A stretch of DNA of 64,000 nt from Diphasiastrum complanatum (taxonomy: Eukaryota; Streptophyta; Lycopodiopsida; Lycopodiales; Lycopodiaceae). The notes under the pieces are model-generated. The model saw only the letters and a program-made list of their open reading frames with translations, had not been told where the DNA came from and made no database searches. This document shows, piece after piece, positions 1-11,804 of the stretch. The stretch is taken from NCBI GenBank assembly GCA_029204225.1, contig CM055095.1, forward strand, positions 70,070,539 to 70,134,538, read 5' to 3'. How positions within the stretch are numbered: the stretch's first letter is position 1; every line of letters starts with the position of its first letter. A program made the position numbers and the translations under genes.

Positions 1-12
1 TAAAATCAAGTA

Positions 13-822
13 ATGGATGATGGTCAAGTTGAAGATCAAGAAATTGATCTCAAAGCGCTTCAACTAGTCAAAAGGGAAGTTGGCAATTTGGAGCTAGTCA
101 AGAGCATCAAAGGAGAGGTAATTGGCAAGGGTGTTCTGGATCTGTTTTTGCAGCATATTGAAGACACAAGTAAGGTCAAAGGAGTAGCAAGGAAGTGTTG
201 TTCAAGTTTACTTTACTTGTTCTATCTCATGTTTGAGCAATTTCATGTGGATGTGTTCAAATTGTCAAGATATGGTAAAACTAGCTACATTGGTGAGCAT
301 TGTTTTGATGTTGGATTTGTACTAGCATTCTTGGCTGATTTTGCTGATAGAAATGAAGCTATTGGAGGTTCATTATGTCACTCATCCATGGCTAAGTTCT
401 CAAGTGTTGAGCTACTTGGTGCCAATACTTGGAGATTGTCAATTTTTGGTGAATTCATGGTCATTTTCTTGTGTCAAGTAGATCTTGAAGATGGACTAGT
501 GCAAACTACTTGGTTTATGGAGTCATGTGGTGCTGGATTTGCATCATTTATGTACTCACCTGCTCATGGATTTCCAAGGTTTGATGGTTACTTGTGGCAA
601 GATGAAGATGGAGGCTCATTCATGGAGTATCATGGTGGATACAAGGCAACAAAGGACAAAGAAGGAGGAGACATGCAAGCAAAATTTGATTACTCACATT
701 TATTGTTTGTTTGCTGTATTTTTTCAGAGAGTTCAGAGTTGGAAGCATGGTGGAATCATTTCATTTACATTCTATTTGATTCTCATGTTCTAGTCACATT
801 TTTACATGTAAAATTGATGTAA
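13..822 (+). CDS. Unrecognised 269-codon open frame
   Basis: An uninterrupted frame from ATG to TAA immediately upstream of copia RNase H remains. I do not recognise a domain. The translation is acidic near the start, then Phe/Leu-rich, with no zinc knuckle, protease or polymerase motif. In an intact copia element this position would encode reverse transcriptase, so the stretch may be foreign sequence captured by, or inserted into, the copia element at 975-2143. It could equally be a chance open frame in A+T-rich DNA. No splice sites or promoter decide the matter. Confidence 0.25.
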   Translation: MDDGQVEDQEIDLKALQLVKREVGNLELVKSIKGEVIGKGVLDLFLQHIEDTSKVKGVARKCCSSLLYLFYLMFEQFHVDVFKLSRYGKTSYIGEHCFDVGFVLAFLADFADRNEAIGGSLCHSSMAKFSSVELLGANTWRLSIFGEFMVIFLCQVDLEDGLVQTTWFMESCGAGFASFMYSPAHGFPRFDGYLWQDEDGGSFMEYHGGYKATKDKEGGDMQAKFDYSHLLFVCCIFSESSELEAWWNHFIYILFDSHVLVTFLHVKLM

Positions 823-974
823 GAAATAGTGAAGCATCCCAAGTGGACACTATTCTCTATATCAATTATGGTTGTTTCTATTTTGAGCATTACATGATCA
901 TTGAAAGAAGGTCTATTTTTAGGAAGAAGATCATTCTTATGATGGATCAAAGTTCTATTGGCAAAAACTATGCT

Positions 975-1499
975 AGGAGCATTGGAAGCTAGGAAAGCGA
1001 GTTTTGAGGTTCATCATTGGAACTCGAGATCTTGGCACATTGAATGAGGGATCATCACCTAATTTTTTTAGATTTTCAGATTCGGAATATGCTGGAGATA
1101 TAATGGATAGGAAATCCATTAGTTCTTATTGTACTTTCATAGGTGATGGAGCTATATCATGGATGTCAAAGAAACAAGCCACTATCTCATTGTCATCTAG
1201 TGAGGCCGAGTACAAAGCTCTTACACATTGCACAAAGGAGATGGTATGGATCAAGAGGATGATCAAGGATCTTCACTTGCTGGATTTTTCAGAGAGCCCA
1301 ATCATCTTTTGTGACAATCAATTAGCCCAAAGAATGGCATCCAATCCTATCTTTCATGGAGCTTCAATATGTGTCTTCAAGGGAATGTGTAGCTGATATC
1401 TTCACCAAAGCATTGGGAAAAGGCTTGTTCATGAAGCATATGACTTCACTTGGAGTATTATCAAAGTCTATGCTAAAACTAGTTGAAGAGGGAGTGTGA
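975..1499 (+). pseudogene. Ty1-copia polyprotein, RNase H 3' end, broken
   Basis: Encodes the copia RNase H end: HWKLGKRVLR, then a degraded DSEYAGD (first catalytic Asp region), ISLSSSEAEYKAL (Glu) and IIFCDN (Asp). It matches the same part of the intact element at 53177-57127. Compared with that copy, about 25 codons (the HARSKHIEVAYHF region) are deleted near 1360, which shifts the frame. The end VADIFTKALGK...LVEEGV is still readable in another frame and stops at TGA 1497-1499. Everything upstream of RNase H is absent. Dead fragment of the same or a close copia family, on the opposite strand. Confidence 0.8.
1485..1494 (+). promoter_or_regulatory. Copia polypurine tract
   Basis: GAAGAGGGAG directly before the LTR starting TGTGAAGATT. 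The same tract sits in the same place in the intact copia (53182-53191, minus). It primes plus-strand DNA synthesis in LTR retrotransposons. The tract also encodes the last residues of the polyprotein. Confidence 0.75.
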
Positions 1500-2143
1500 A
1501 GATTCAACTAGTTTCATCACATTTTGCAATATTTCCATATTTGGCATATTGAGGCCAAAACTTGTTTTAGACTTAGAGGTTGACTTTTCAAAGTTCATTA
1601 GTCTAAGTTTCATTTGAATAAACACTTTCTGAAAGTGTGAGAAAGATAGAATGCGAGTTTGAGTAGATTCAATTTGAATAAGTTGGGTACATTGAATCTA
1701 GACCCAAAATTAGTAGGGTTAGCATTTTGGTAGGAAAGCCAAGTGGTCAATTAGGGTTTGGACCTACTATAAAAGGATGTAACTCGTGGAGAGAGTCATC
1801 TTCTCTCTTCTCTATCTCATTTCATGCTTATACATGGTCCTCTTGGGTTCTACTATCCATTGGTGCACTATCTTGGTGATTGCTTGCAATTCTATGTGTA
1901 GAATGATCTATATTTGTTATTTTTGGATCCACACGTGTGAAATACAGTAGCTTGCTGGTTTTGTACGGACAACAATAGTACATAATCATTTCATTCAAGT
2001 TTGATCAAGTTCTATTAGAGTTTGCATCTCAAATTGTGTGTAGATGCTAATTTTTCTACATTGGTGAACTTGGTAGTGTATTTCTCTTTCTAACCAAAGA
2101 TCATTCAAGTAGATTGGATCTTAAGGATCTGAAATCTTTCACA
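1495..2143 (+). repeat. Copia 3' LTR
   Basis: Starts TGTGAAGATT right after the polypurine tract and ends GGATCTGAAATCTTTCACA, matching the end pattern of the intact copia LTR (GGATCTGAGTTTTTCACA). Length is 649 bp against 653 bp in that element. A TATA-like CTATAAAAGG lies near 1769. The partner 5' LTR lies outside the window or is lost. Confidence 0.8.
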
Positions 2144-3570
2144 AACTCTACTTGCAAAAGCGAGGATGAGAAAAAGCCAAACACCAGATAAAAAATATTG
2201 CCAAAAAAGAGAGTCCCGATCTTCTCTCAGCGGTTACTTGGAAGTTGTATATTCTGGAGCAAAAGAAGCATATGGCAAAGTCAGATGAGCCTACAATAAC
2301 CTACAATAATTGCCACCACCTTTAACGTCACAACCATGGCATCGTATCTTGTACAATTCAACAAAATGGTCAGACATTCAAGTAGAGCCAGTATTACAAC
2401 AAGAATAGCCATAACAAGCAAGACTGTTTGAATCTTATGATGGATCAAGCCAAAAGCCAATTTGTTCAATAGCAGACACACATTTTTCCAATTTACATTT
2501 TTCCACAATTAACATGCATATTGCTTTTGAATCAAAACAATTGGCAAGGAACCTCAAATATCTAGCATGTCCTCAGATAGTAATGTTAGCACCCAATAGC
2601 AATCCGTTCATGTTAGTCTGCGAGTTGTAGTCTCATTTGCTACTTAATCCACATTTACATCATTTATTTGCTATCAATGTCAAACATCACGAAATGAAAA
2701 TGGCTCCAACATGAAATATACTCCATGAGGTGTTGGTTGAGCTGCTTGAATGCTATACAACTGGGATTCAAACATTGTGAATATAACTTTGGAATATCTC
2801 AATGGTGGCGTTCGATGCATAAATCTTGCTCAAGGTAAGTTTTACGATAACGAAAACTCATCTTATGTTTTGATCCTGTAAGATCATGAGAATTGCATGT
2901 GGTGTTATGCTAACAATAAAAAGATATTCTAAATACAAGTCGCAATAAAGATTTTTTTGAATTTGAACTCAAATGGAAAAAATAAGTCTGACATTCTCAA
3001 AAAAGTGGACACTAAGTGGATCATCACACAACAAAAATGAAAGGTGGGTCAAGGATGTACTCTGTCTGCCCCGAGCAGTAGATTCCTTCATGTCCTCTCA
3101 TCAAAAGCAGAAAATGCCAGATTAAAGAGTCCAAACAATATCTTGTACACCCAGTCCCAAGACTTGTGAAAGACTTGTGCACCAAGTCCCAAGGCTTGTA
3201 GGTCCCAAGGCTTGTATAGGCAATATATGCATACAAAATACCAAAACGGCCAGAAACCTATTACCTACAGCCTGGGCCCTATTTGTAACGGCTCTTAAAA
3301 AAAAATGCCTTACATCCTTTTGCTTGCCTGCGACCATCGACCTCCATCACTTTCGATCAGCGACCTCCATCACTTTCGATCAGCGACCTCCATCCCCTCC
3401 GATCAGTGACCTCCTGCCAAGGAATACACCCCAGCGATCAGCGAGCTGCATTGTCACTAGAATTTGAAGGATTTGGATTGGGTTTTGGAGGTAATCAAAT
3501 ACCTTTTTGTAGATTTTTCATCTCGTTTTGGTTCAACACTGAGGGATGGGAAACCATTCCATCTCTGCTT
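2144..3570. other. No recognisable gene
   Basis: A+T-rich sequence with only short open frames. From 3343 to 3430 a short element around GCGACCTCCATCACTTTCGA recurs three to four times in degenerate form. No conserved protein motif, RNA gene or element end was seen. Confidence 0.4.
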
Positions 3571-4068
3571 ACCGAAAAATAGGTTTCAAAGGAGAGCAAG
3601 GGAACCATCTGTGCCAGCGCAGATGGTTTCCCATCGCAAAAAATTGTGAGCTAGGGGACCATCTGTGCCCACGCAGATGGTCCCCAGTCTTTTTATCTCA
3701 AAAAACAACGGTCCAAAAAATATGATGCCTGAACCATTGAATTGAAAACAACGGTTTTCTGTCTGTGATCGTCCATTGAATTGAAAACAACGGTTTTCTG
3801 TCTGTGATCATCCATTGAATTGAAAACAATGGTTTTTTGTCTGTGATTGTCCATTGAGTTAAAAATAATGGTTTTCTGTCTGTGATCATACAACCTGTAA
3901 TCATTCTTCCAGAAAATAGGTTTCAAAAGAGAGCAAGAAAACCATCTGCACTGGTGCAGATGGTTTTCTATCTTTATCTACGGCAAAAAAGTGTTTCAAA
4001 AACGGGCTAGGGGACCATCTGTGCTGGCGCAGATGGTCCCCAGTCTTTTTTTCTGAAAACAATGGTTC
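3571..4068. repeat. Duplicated module carrying four hairpins
   Basis: Two related ~145-160-bp units (about 3571-3713 and 3910-4068) each begin AAAATAGGTTTCAAA, continue through two compact inverted repeats and end CCCCAGTCTTTTT. The hairpins are 3600-3632, 3654-3685, 3936-3969 and 4010-4041. Core arms are ACCATCTG and CAGATGGT; the outer stem is GGGG/CCCC in two of them, AGAAA/TTTCT in one and GGGA/TTCCC with one bulge in the other. Stems are 12-15 bp with 4-8-nt loops. The units flank the 39-bp tandem repeat. Function unknown; a foldback element is one option. Confidence 0.7.
3734..3889. repeat. 39-bp tandem repeat, four copies
   Basis: Four head-to-tail copies of exactly 39 bp, each starting CCATTGA and ending TGTGATC(G/A)T or TGTGATTGT. 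Each unit holds a small inverted repeat around GAAAAC/GTTTTC. Because 39 is divisible by three, minus-strand frames read a 13-residue repeat, but nothing suggests real coding. A stray CTGTCTGTGATCGTCCAT recurs at about 4135-4152. Confidence 0.85.
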
Positions 4069-5106
4069 CTAGCATGAATACCATCGACTTGAAATTGCTT
4101 GACGCTTCTAACTTCTAAGCGAGATCATTGAATCTGTCTGTGATCGTCCATACATGATGACGGTGATGAAGAAACTAGTGGCTAAAGTGAGCAGGGTGTT
4201 GAAAGGAACTTTTGCATGTGTGCTATTATCCTCACAAACAAACTCATTGATTTCTTGTGATCGTCATTCATTACAACATCCTATTAATGGATACCATGTA
4301 AATGTCCATCTCTCCCAACCAAAAAAATTTAAGGCAAACTGTAGCAACATAGCTCCAGGAAAAGTATGCACAAATGTTCATCTGCCAGGAGATCAACCGA
4401 GACTTACACAACCTTTCAAACAGAAGGTTGTGAAGTTAGCTAAGGTTTAGGAAATTTCGGTTCCTACAAATGTATCTTTGAACCAAAATGAAATATGTGA
4501 ATTAGCGTAGTTAGTCGGAATACGTGAGGAGTTTTTCTCCAAACGGACAAACGATAGTAGTAGAAGCGGTGCTGCAACAGAAGCATCAGCATCTGCCAGT
4601 TCAGATACCTAAGAAAGCGAGAATGACTGGACTTGAACTATCAACAATGAACCTCGGATCAAAAGAAAGTTGCCTATAAACCTATGTGTTCTTGAATGAA
4701 ATAGCGAGATATGAATAAGTTCACATTTTACATGGGTTTAGGGTTTGCAGGAAAAAAAAAAGTGTCGAACGAATAAAAGCTAGATTTAAGAATATCATAA
4801 GAAATGCAAAGCCTCTATCAAAGGGAATATGGCAAGACTATAAGAGCAAATTCCCTCAATCTCCAAATTCATTTTTCATTACAAATCTACATTTCTTGAC
4901 GTTGATTCTTGATTATCCCATGTGCCTTCTCTCCTGCTCATTCCTAAACTCCATCTCCCTTATTGCAATCTAAACTTAATAATGTAATCCAGCACTGTGC
5001 TGCCATCCTGATCTTGTAGTGGAAATTAAAATTTGCAACAAGACCATACGGATTAGAAAGGAGATACTGCAGCTTGTGCAATGTGGATGCTTTATGTCCA
5101 AAGTTT
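4069..5106. other. No recognisable gene
   Basis: A+T-rich sequence. A 98-codon open frame at 4154-4450 (+) has no recognisable domain. No RNA gene or element end was seen. Confidence 0.35.
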
Positions 5107-5246
5107 GTCCTCCTAGGGACACAAGTAATAGCTAGCATGCAATCATCATGAGCTAAAATCAAGCCCAGTAATGCTCGTCCTCCTAGGAACACAAGTAATA
5201 GCTAGCATGCAATCATCATGAGCTAAAATCAAGCCCAGTAATGCTC
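5107..5246. repeat. 70-bp tandem duplication
   Basis: Two adjacent copies (5107-5176 and 5177-5246), each GTCCTCCTAG...AGTAATGCTC, differing by about one base (GGGAC versus GGAAC). The near identity points to a recent slippage or repair event. Confidence 0.9.
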
Positions 5247-8200
5247 AGTAAACTTTGAAAAAGCAGCCCACTCCTTAAATAAAGAGCAAGCCAAAAGATT
5301 CTAAGCGCTAAACCTAGAATCTGCAATGGTAGGGCAAGTTCCGAGCAGTAAGCACTTATGGACTTAAGGTCTATCACTTAATGACTTTGATACTGCCAAA
5401 TTTGTAGATCCTTATTTAACTTGTCCCCACAAAGACCCATAGTGATATTACTAGTCCAAGCACCACTAAGATTGCTATCTGCATTTCAAAATAGCACTAG
5501 ATACTATTTTTAACTTGGACATATTGTGAAAGATGTTACAGTCACGCACTGCTTCACAGATTATCATGTTTTATGGTCTCCTTTCTATCATCCCTGCACT
5601 TGATGAGCAGTTATTGTAATAAAAATAAGAGCATATGCCACAACGCCAATGATCCTTTCTTCTTTAAAAATAAATTGTCGAGAATTCTAACATCATAGGT
5701 TAGACTAACTACAACGTGACAAAGAGATCTATTAGCTATCAGATTACGAGATCTATTCTGATGTCCTATCTTTAGATTGAGAATAAATTAGAAGTTGTAA
5801 TGCTCCGTATGCATTATAGATATTTTTCTATTCGAACAGTACGAAAAAATGTGTTAGATTTGGAAGCAAAATTTGTACCATGTTTTGTACACAGTTTTTC
5901 TTGGTCCTTTGTACATAGTTTTTCTTGGTTCTTTGTACCATGTGCCGTCTCTGTGGGATGCTAGGATTAGTGGGTCATAGGGTACTGATTTTCGACTCAA
6001 GGCTCTGGTTTTCACCTTTACCCTAGGTTTTACGAGAAACCCCATTGTCTAACCTATCTCGTCACTCTATGAACAATCTCTAGTAGTACTTGGCATCACT
6101 ATCTAAACTCTCTGCTGGTGAAAACTGTATGCAGTCCCTAGATTCTTTTCAACTATTGGAAGCAGGATGTCCTTGGTGAAGTTGGATCATGTGCAGCTAG
6201 GGGTGGATTGCACACTCATGTGTGGCAAGGCCCTAAAATGTATGTTCTAGGTGTGGGATCAGCACACATTATTGTGTGATGCTAACCACTTCAACCTGTG
6301 ATACTTGATATTGGTTTTATGAAAACAATGTGTGCACTAGTAGCTTGCACAACCGTGCTATCTTGCAGCTGACGGTCTAAATAGTAGAATTGTTCACAAC
6401 ATATGCAATCTAAGACGTATGAAATTTGTAGGCCATTCGTAGTATGACTATCCTCCAACCACTATTCTCTTATCAGGTAACTCCCGGTAGACGCACCAAT
6501 GTTAGGGGTTTTTTTGGACGAGGGGTTGGTTCCGTCAGAAAGCCCTGATAGGGGAAGGGCCCACAATGCCCTTACGGTAGGGACCGAGGATAGCCGCTTC
6601 CAACCCTGGTGGCTCGCTCGATCGCTCCGTGCTCTTCCAGCCAATGGAGGTTTACCAAGCTTCCAAAACTATGGTAGAAAGAGAGTAGGTTCTACTTCAG
6701 TCAACTGGGTCTTGGCCCAATACTACGGTCATCCTCTCACAGTACTATCAAGACTGATTCTCCTAGAACAGTATTAGAACTATGACATCCCGCGTCCTTG
6801 CAAGATCCACTATTGGTAGGATGCAGGGCTTTGGCGCTCTAAGGATTTCATCCAACCGCTCTATCCCGAGCATAGATATAATTCTCTGACGGTGGTGTAT
6901 CTTCAGCCCTAGCAAGATAGTAATGGGTAGATGCGAAGTACCAATGTATGGCATGTTAGGTCCTAGAGGAAGATTGGGACGCATCCCTGCCATTGTGGTG
7001 TTCGGACCATACATGAATTTCAAGGACCCTAATCATTGAAAATATTCCGGTCCTTAAGAAATATGACTACCTAGAGGATCGGTGGTATCTTAGACCTGCT
7101 AGACTTGATTTTTTTTTTCGAACCTCTAAATTGTTCTCATCTCTAACGGTGAACTCATGGCGGTGCAATCACATAGGTCTATTGTGTACCTAGGATCTTC
7201 TCCTAAGTCATATCCCTGGTCTCGATTAGTACTACTGTGTGATCCAGACGACTGTATTGATGGTTCTCTAAGTAGAAGGGGGTGGGCTATATCTGCGTAC
7301 GTGACAAAGGTGGCTTCTGTCAGATGCCAAAATCTGTCTTCTGTGAGTACATATGCTTCGAAGTAGCTGTACTCCCCACAATGTTGTGTTCTACGTAGAG
7401 TGTCTCCAGGGCATAGATACTGGTAGAGTTCTGGGGTGAAAAAATAGTAGCATGGAGGTCCTTTCTGCCTCAGTTGACAGATGTCACTATGCGCAGGTTG
7501 GAACTGACCCTCTTCTCCCATCATACGGGGTGTGTCCAACTCATTGTTTCTATTATCTCACTTCTAGACCCCTACTTTGACATTAGGTTATGTGTCTGCT
7601 AAAGTCCTAGGACTGTTAAGGGTATATCCATTGAAATTGTTCAGTTTTTATTGGACACCCTAGACACTGTTCTTCTAAGTGGGGTAGGTCAAGTGAAATG
7701 TGGTGAGTACATTACACGTGCCATCCTGTTCACTGGACGGTAATGTTTTCCAGATTCCGGGTCTAGGTATTTTGCTAGACAGTACCGAAAATGGTGTGCC
7801 TACTTTGCGACTTAACCGTGACAACGTATTTCAGCTGTTTCCGGCGGACTACCCGTTCTGGTGTTTCACAGAGGTCGGGACCAGTTAATACTCTCTATAA
7901 GTGACAAAAACGGGAAAAACGCTTCTAAACTTGACGATTTCGTAGAGTAGGTTAACTGACAGAATGTACATTAGACGGTTTAGTGAAGCATGAAGTTGAT
8001 AGAAACCTTTTCTTTACTCTTCCTTGAAGCGTATTTACTTTGACTTTAAGAAAAACATGGTTCTAATTTTTTTCTTTGTTTCGTATAATGACTAATGAGA
8101 AAACAAATCATTAACTCACTAGTTCAACCCACTGTATAGCCATAATCTCACACCCATTTCCGAACTCGTCATATGACAAAACCATCCATTAAGAAATTTC

Positions 8201-8682
8201 CAATTATTCACTTGGTTGAACCAACATAACGTTGGTCAACACGCATCAGAACTCCGATCAAAGAACTTAATTTTCAAATTGATGTAGTTAGTCTGTCCAA
8301 GAATTTGCTTCACTACAATAGTTGGGACAATTTCATTCCAATCACACATGATTAAGACTATACTATCACCTTACGATCAATCGAAGTTACGGAAATGACA
8401 ATAAAAATTTCATGGAACTGAAATGAATAAAAAGTACAAATAGATTAAGTAAACGCTTACCTCAATGAACATTTAGGTAGCCGGTTTGCCGCAAGAACCC
8501 AACTAGTCAAGAATGTCGCTTTTAAAACTTCAATCACAATTTCTTTCTCGTTCCTCACTTGTTTTCCGAAAACCATTTGTCCGTAGCGCTTCTAGTTTGA
8601 GTTCCGGATTGTCTTTCTTGTTTGTCGCTTTCCAGTGGAATCAAAACTTTGTGATTTGTTGCTCCCTACCAAGGCAAGGATC
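5247..8682. other. Unassigned 3.4-kb stretch
   Basis: No confident gene. 6760-7540 has two fairly long minus-strand frames without a recognised domain (see 7126-7539). 5880-5940 repeats CTTTGTACA/CAGTTTTTCTTGG two to three times. The right edge is set by the gypsy-associated direct repeat beginning near 8683. Confidence 0.35.
7126..7539 (-). CDS. Unrecognised 137-codon open frame
   Basis: Open frame on the minus strand, unusually long for this stretch and of protein-like composition (residues 20-100 include CYYFFTPELYQYLCPGD and YFEAYVLTEDRFWHL). I cannot assign a family. A second minus-strand frame lies downstream at 6763-7023. They may be parts of a decayed element gene or chance frames. 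Confidence 0.2.
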   Translation of the reverse strand: MDTPRMMGEEGQFQPAHSDICQLRQKGPPCYYFFTPELYQYLCPGDTLRRTQHCGEYSYFEAYVLTEDRFWHLTEATFVTYADIAHPLLLREPSIQSSGSHSSTNRDQGYDLGEDPRYTIDLCDCTAMSSPLEMRTI

Positions 8683-10872
8683 TGACAACCTCAAAAAATG
8701 ATGGGTGGATCGCAGAGGCACATGGTAGGCTGCAACAAGTCGAGAACGAAACTTTGATCCTTAATTTTTTCCCACAAAATTGAAGCTGCAGGAAAGTGAT
8801 TCATCCGTGATTTTTTCCCACAGAACTGAGGCTGCAGGACAGCGATTCTTTGAAGTCTGATTTTGTCAATGATGGATAGCGATTCCTCTGTGGTGGGCTG
8901 TAGGCAGGTGTGAGGAGAGATATACAGGAGAGATATACAGTTACCCAATCACTGATAAGTCCGCAGACAGAGGCAACCAAGGGGAAGGAATGATGAAGAT
9001 TTATAAGCATTGTGTTGTCTGATATCTAAACACCATGATTCTGGAGTGCAATGGCAGCCGAGATCATATACCCTCATTTATGGACGAACCACAACAATGA
9101 AAGGGGCAAAATTGCCCTCTCAACGAACTAGACAGTATTGGACAAAATTGTTAGTTGAGGTGGTAAACACTCAATGATAGATCATTTAGAAGAGTACTTA
9201 CAACTAACAACCTCAATCTGCGACTCATGAAGATGTGTGAATTGTTTAGAAATCTTTCAAACAATTGGCTGGTACAGAACACATATAACTTTTGTTTTCA
9301 AGTATCATGCAATCAAATATTATATCCTTCACAATTAGATGATAAGAGCTCTTACCCTTATCTATGTTAAGTGTGACTCTTCAAAGGATTTATAATTCAT
9401 GGTCCTCTCAATAACGAAATCTATTTCAACGCTCTAGAAACAACACTCATCCAACAATTCTCTCTTAAAAAAAACATCCTTTCCATTATGGATCACAAAC
9501 ACCCATTAGCATGCAACACTCTCACACATTCTCTTTTACATACAATCTTGAACCCAATCTTCTTCTTCACACAAGCCATAAACCAAGCACAAACTTTCCA
9601 CTACGATCATGCAATGACCTAAACAACCATACTCTTACCACTCAATCGATTACACAACCTTCAAACGACTTATACATACATCTCCCTCAACATTCTCTCA
9701 CAAACATCAACTAACAAGGATTCATTGCATTCAAATGGGATCAATCCTCAAGACATTAACATTCAAACATCTTCAAACAAGTAAGCATTCAACAACCATT
9801 ATGCACAACAAAATGGAAGTTAACCAAGAAAGTGACATGACTCTCAACCTCTCAACATCAAACTTTCCACTAACCAACTATCAACATGATCTCATTATCC
9901 CAAATTATCACATCAAACTATCACATCATCATCCGACTATCACATCAACCTATCACATCATCATCTAACTCACCCAACTATATCTTAACACAAAGAGTGG
10001 CCTCCTTTTATAGTAAATCCCAAGTGTCCCCCTTCAAAATGAGGCTTTGCCAATTTTCATGCCCTTCCAGCCTTCTTTCCATTTGTCCAATCCCCAATGG
10101 CAAGTACATCAAGCGGCCTCCTTGAGGATGTAGGGGTTGGTGCCATTTAAGGCCCCTTTCCAGAACTAGCCAAGATGCCTCTTTTGTCAACAGCTAGAGG
10201 AGGTATCTACCAAACTTTGCTAGCTTCTAAGGCCTTCTTGCATTTATGATCCAAAAGGTGGTTGAAGACTCATGCCAACCTCTCTCTCTCTTGTTAGGTG
10301 TCCTCTATTTCCCTCGGTCTTCCATTTTCCTTGGCTTTTCATTTGATTTTTCCTTGTAGTATGCACAGCCCGGCTTTTGGCTTTTGGTTTCTTGGGATTA
10401 CCGACTGATTTGTGTACTTTGCCCATTTCCCGTAAGCTGCCCAAGATTACCCGTTAGGGTTTCTGCCAATTTTTAGTATTGCCCACACTTCACAGCTTGG
10501 GTTTTACCTGATAAATATTTTTCTTTGATGGCTCTTTGATTGGGGTTGACTTTTTTGGCATTCATGACTAGGGCTCCCACGACAACACGGTTTCCCTGAA
10601 AATGCACTAGGCAGCCATATATTAGTAAAACCAACTCTGTACATAGTAGGATTTTAGCACGGCTATGCCAGCTATTTTTACAACTGGCCAAAAAGCCGTA
10701 AAACATTATCACAAGCCATTTCTAAGGCCGCAAACTTTTCTCTAGCCTCATTTAGGACGGGCTGGGACCCAATTCTAGGTGGACCGGCATTTTTGGCTCG
10801 GTCTTTACAAAAATTAACCACAAAATATTTTTGACGGTTTTTTCGAAAGTCAGTTTCTCTCTTTAAAACTGT
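8683..10872 (-). repeat. Gypsy-associated 2.2-kb direct repeat, copy 1 (LTR-like)
   Basis: Repeated in the same orientation at 13000-15176 with high similarity throughout, with scattered substitutions and small indels. Begins TGACAACCTC and the shared part ends at AACTGT. Contains TATCACATCA-type short repeats (9900-9965). Flanking gypsy gene relics suggest LTRs. The minus orientation is inferred from the RNase H-integrase relic and from the TGTCA end on that strand. The opposite terminus lacks a clear TG, so the exact end is uncertain. Confidence 0.65.
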
Positions 10873-10952
10873 ACGTCCTCTGAAAACATGCAAATAAGTA
10901 AAAACAACAAATCCAATCCACCGAAATCACTACCCTTGATGAGCTGCCCGAA

Positions 10953-11500
10953 ATGCCATTACACCTCACAAATCCGCTCAGTGAAAGGGGCAATATCAAG
11001 ATTCCAACTACTCATCGCCAATCTCGCAAAGTCTTAGTTGTACTAGATGGTGGCTCAGGTGTCAACATCATTTTCACATCTCTCATGTTAGAATGGAATC
11101 TGAAAGAAACTCACCAAACCCACTTGTCAACCTACCGGTTTCCTCTCACAAGTTATGATCAAACTAGGAGACCTAAAAGTTTCTATAGACCTAGTCATAC
11201 TCGATATCCCTAGTAATGCCTATTCCTATAAAGTACTACTTGCTCGTCCATGGCTCGCCAATGCAAGAGTCGTTCACAATTGGAGCAAAGGATGTGTTAC
11301 CTTTGGTAATAGAGACAATTTTGTTACCATTGATTCATCTGACAAACTCAAACCCGCACGTTTTCTCGACATGGGATCTTCTACTACTAATTCAATGTTT
11401 GAGCCATACCAGTCCACCCAAGAAAAAAGTCATTATGTTGAATCTACTGGTATCATAAACTTGAGTCATAGTTTGGCTACCATTGATTGTGTGAATATTG
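10953..11500 (+). pseudogene. Gypsy aspartic protease fragment
   Basis: Reads KVLVVLDGGSGVNII (the D-G/S-G active-site turn of a gypsy protease), then shifts frame near 11150 into IKLGDLKVSIDLVILDIP and YKVLLARPWLANARVVHNW, the downstream part of the same domain (xLLxRPWL). The frameshift and the lack of gag or reverse transcriptase make it dead. It points opposite to the integrase relic that follows, so the interior of this locus has been rearranged or comes from two elements. Confidence 0.65.
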
Positions 11501-11611
11501 ATTATTTTTTGTCTATGGAATCAATTAGGAAAATCGTCCTCACCTCTTATGGATGTGCAAGGCATCACTCGTCCTCAAAAATTGGCTCAGAATCTGATAG
11601 AGACGGTTGAA

Positions 11612-11725
11612 GTCTTTTTCTTTTTTTTCTTTTTTCTTTTACTTTTCTCTCAGTCTTTCTTTCTCTCTCTTTTTCTGATTTTTTTTTTCTTTTTTTATAT
11701 ATTTTTTCTCTCTTGTGCTTTACCC
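11612..11725. repeat. Long pyrimidine tract
   Basis: About 115 nt almost purely T and C on the + strand (TCTTTTTTTTC type with a CTCTCTCT core), lying exactly between the converging protease and integrase relics. It may mark a junction or microsatellite expansion. Confidence 0.7.
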
Positions 11726-11804
11726 ATTGGGCGATGGAGCCACTCCCCACCCCACTTTATTGTTTCTGTTCCCACTTTTTCCTCTCTCAACCCCAATCCC
11801 TCTG

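Noticed and set aside
3734-3889. CRISPR-like array
   Set aside because: Units are head-to-tail without unique spacers and the DNA is eukaryotic.
3693-3926. Protein with 13-residue repeats
   Set aside because: 39-bp tandem repeat read in two frames with no coding support.
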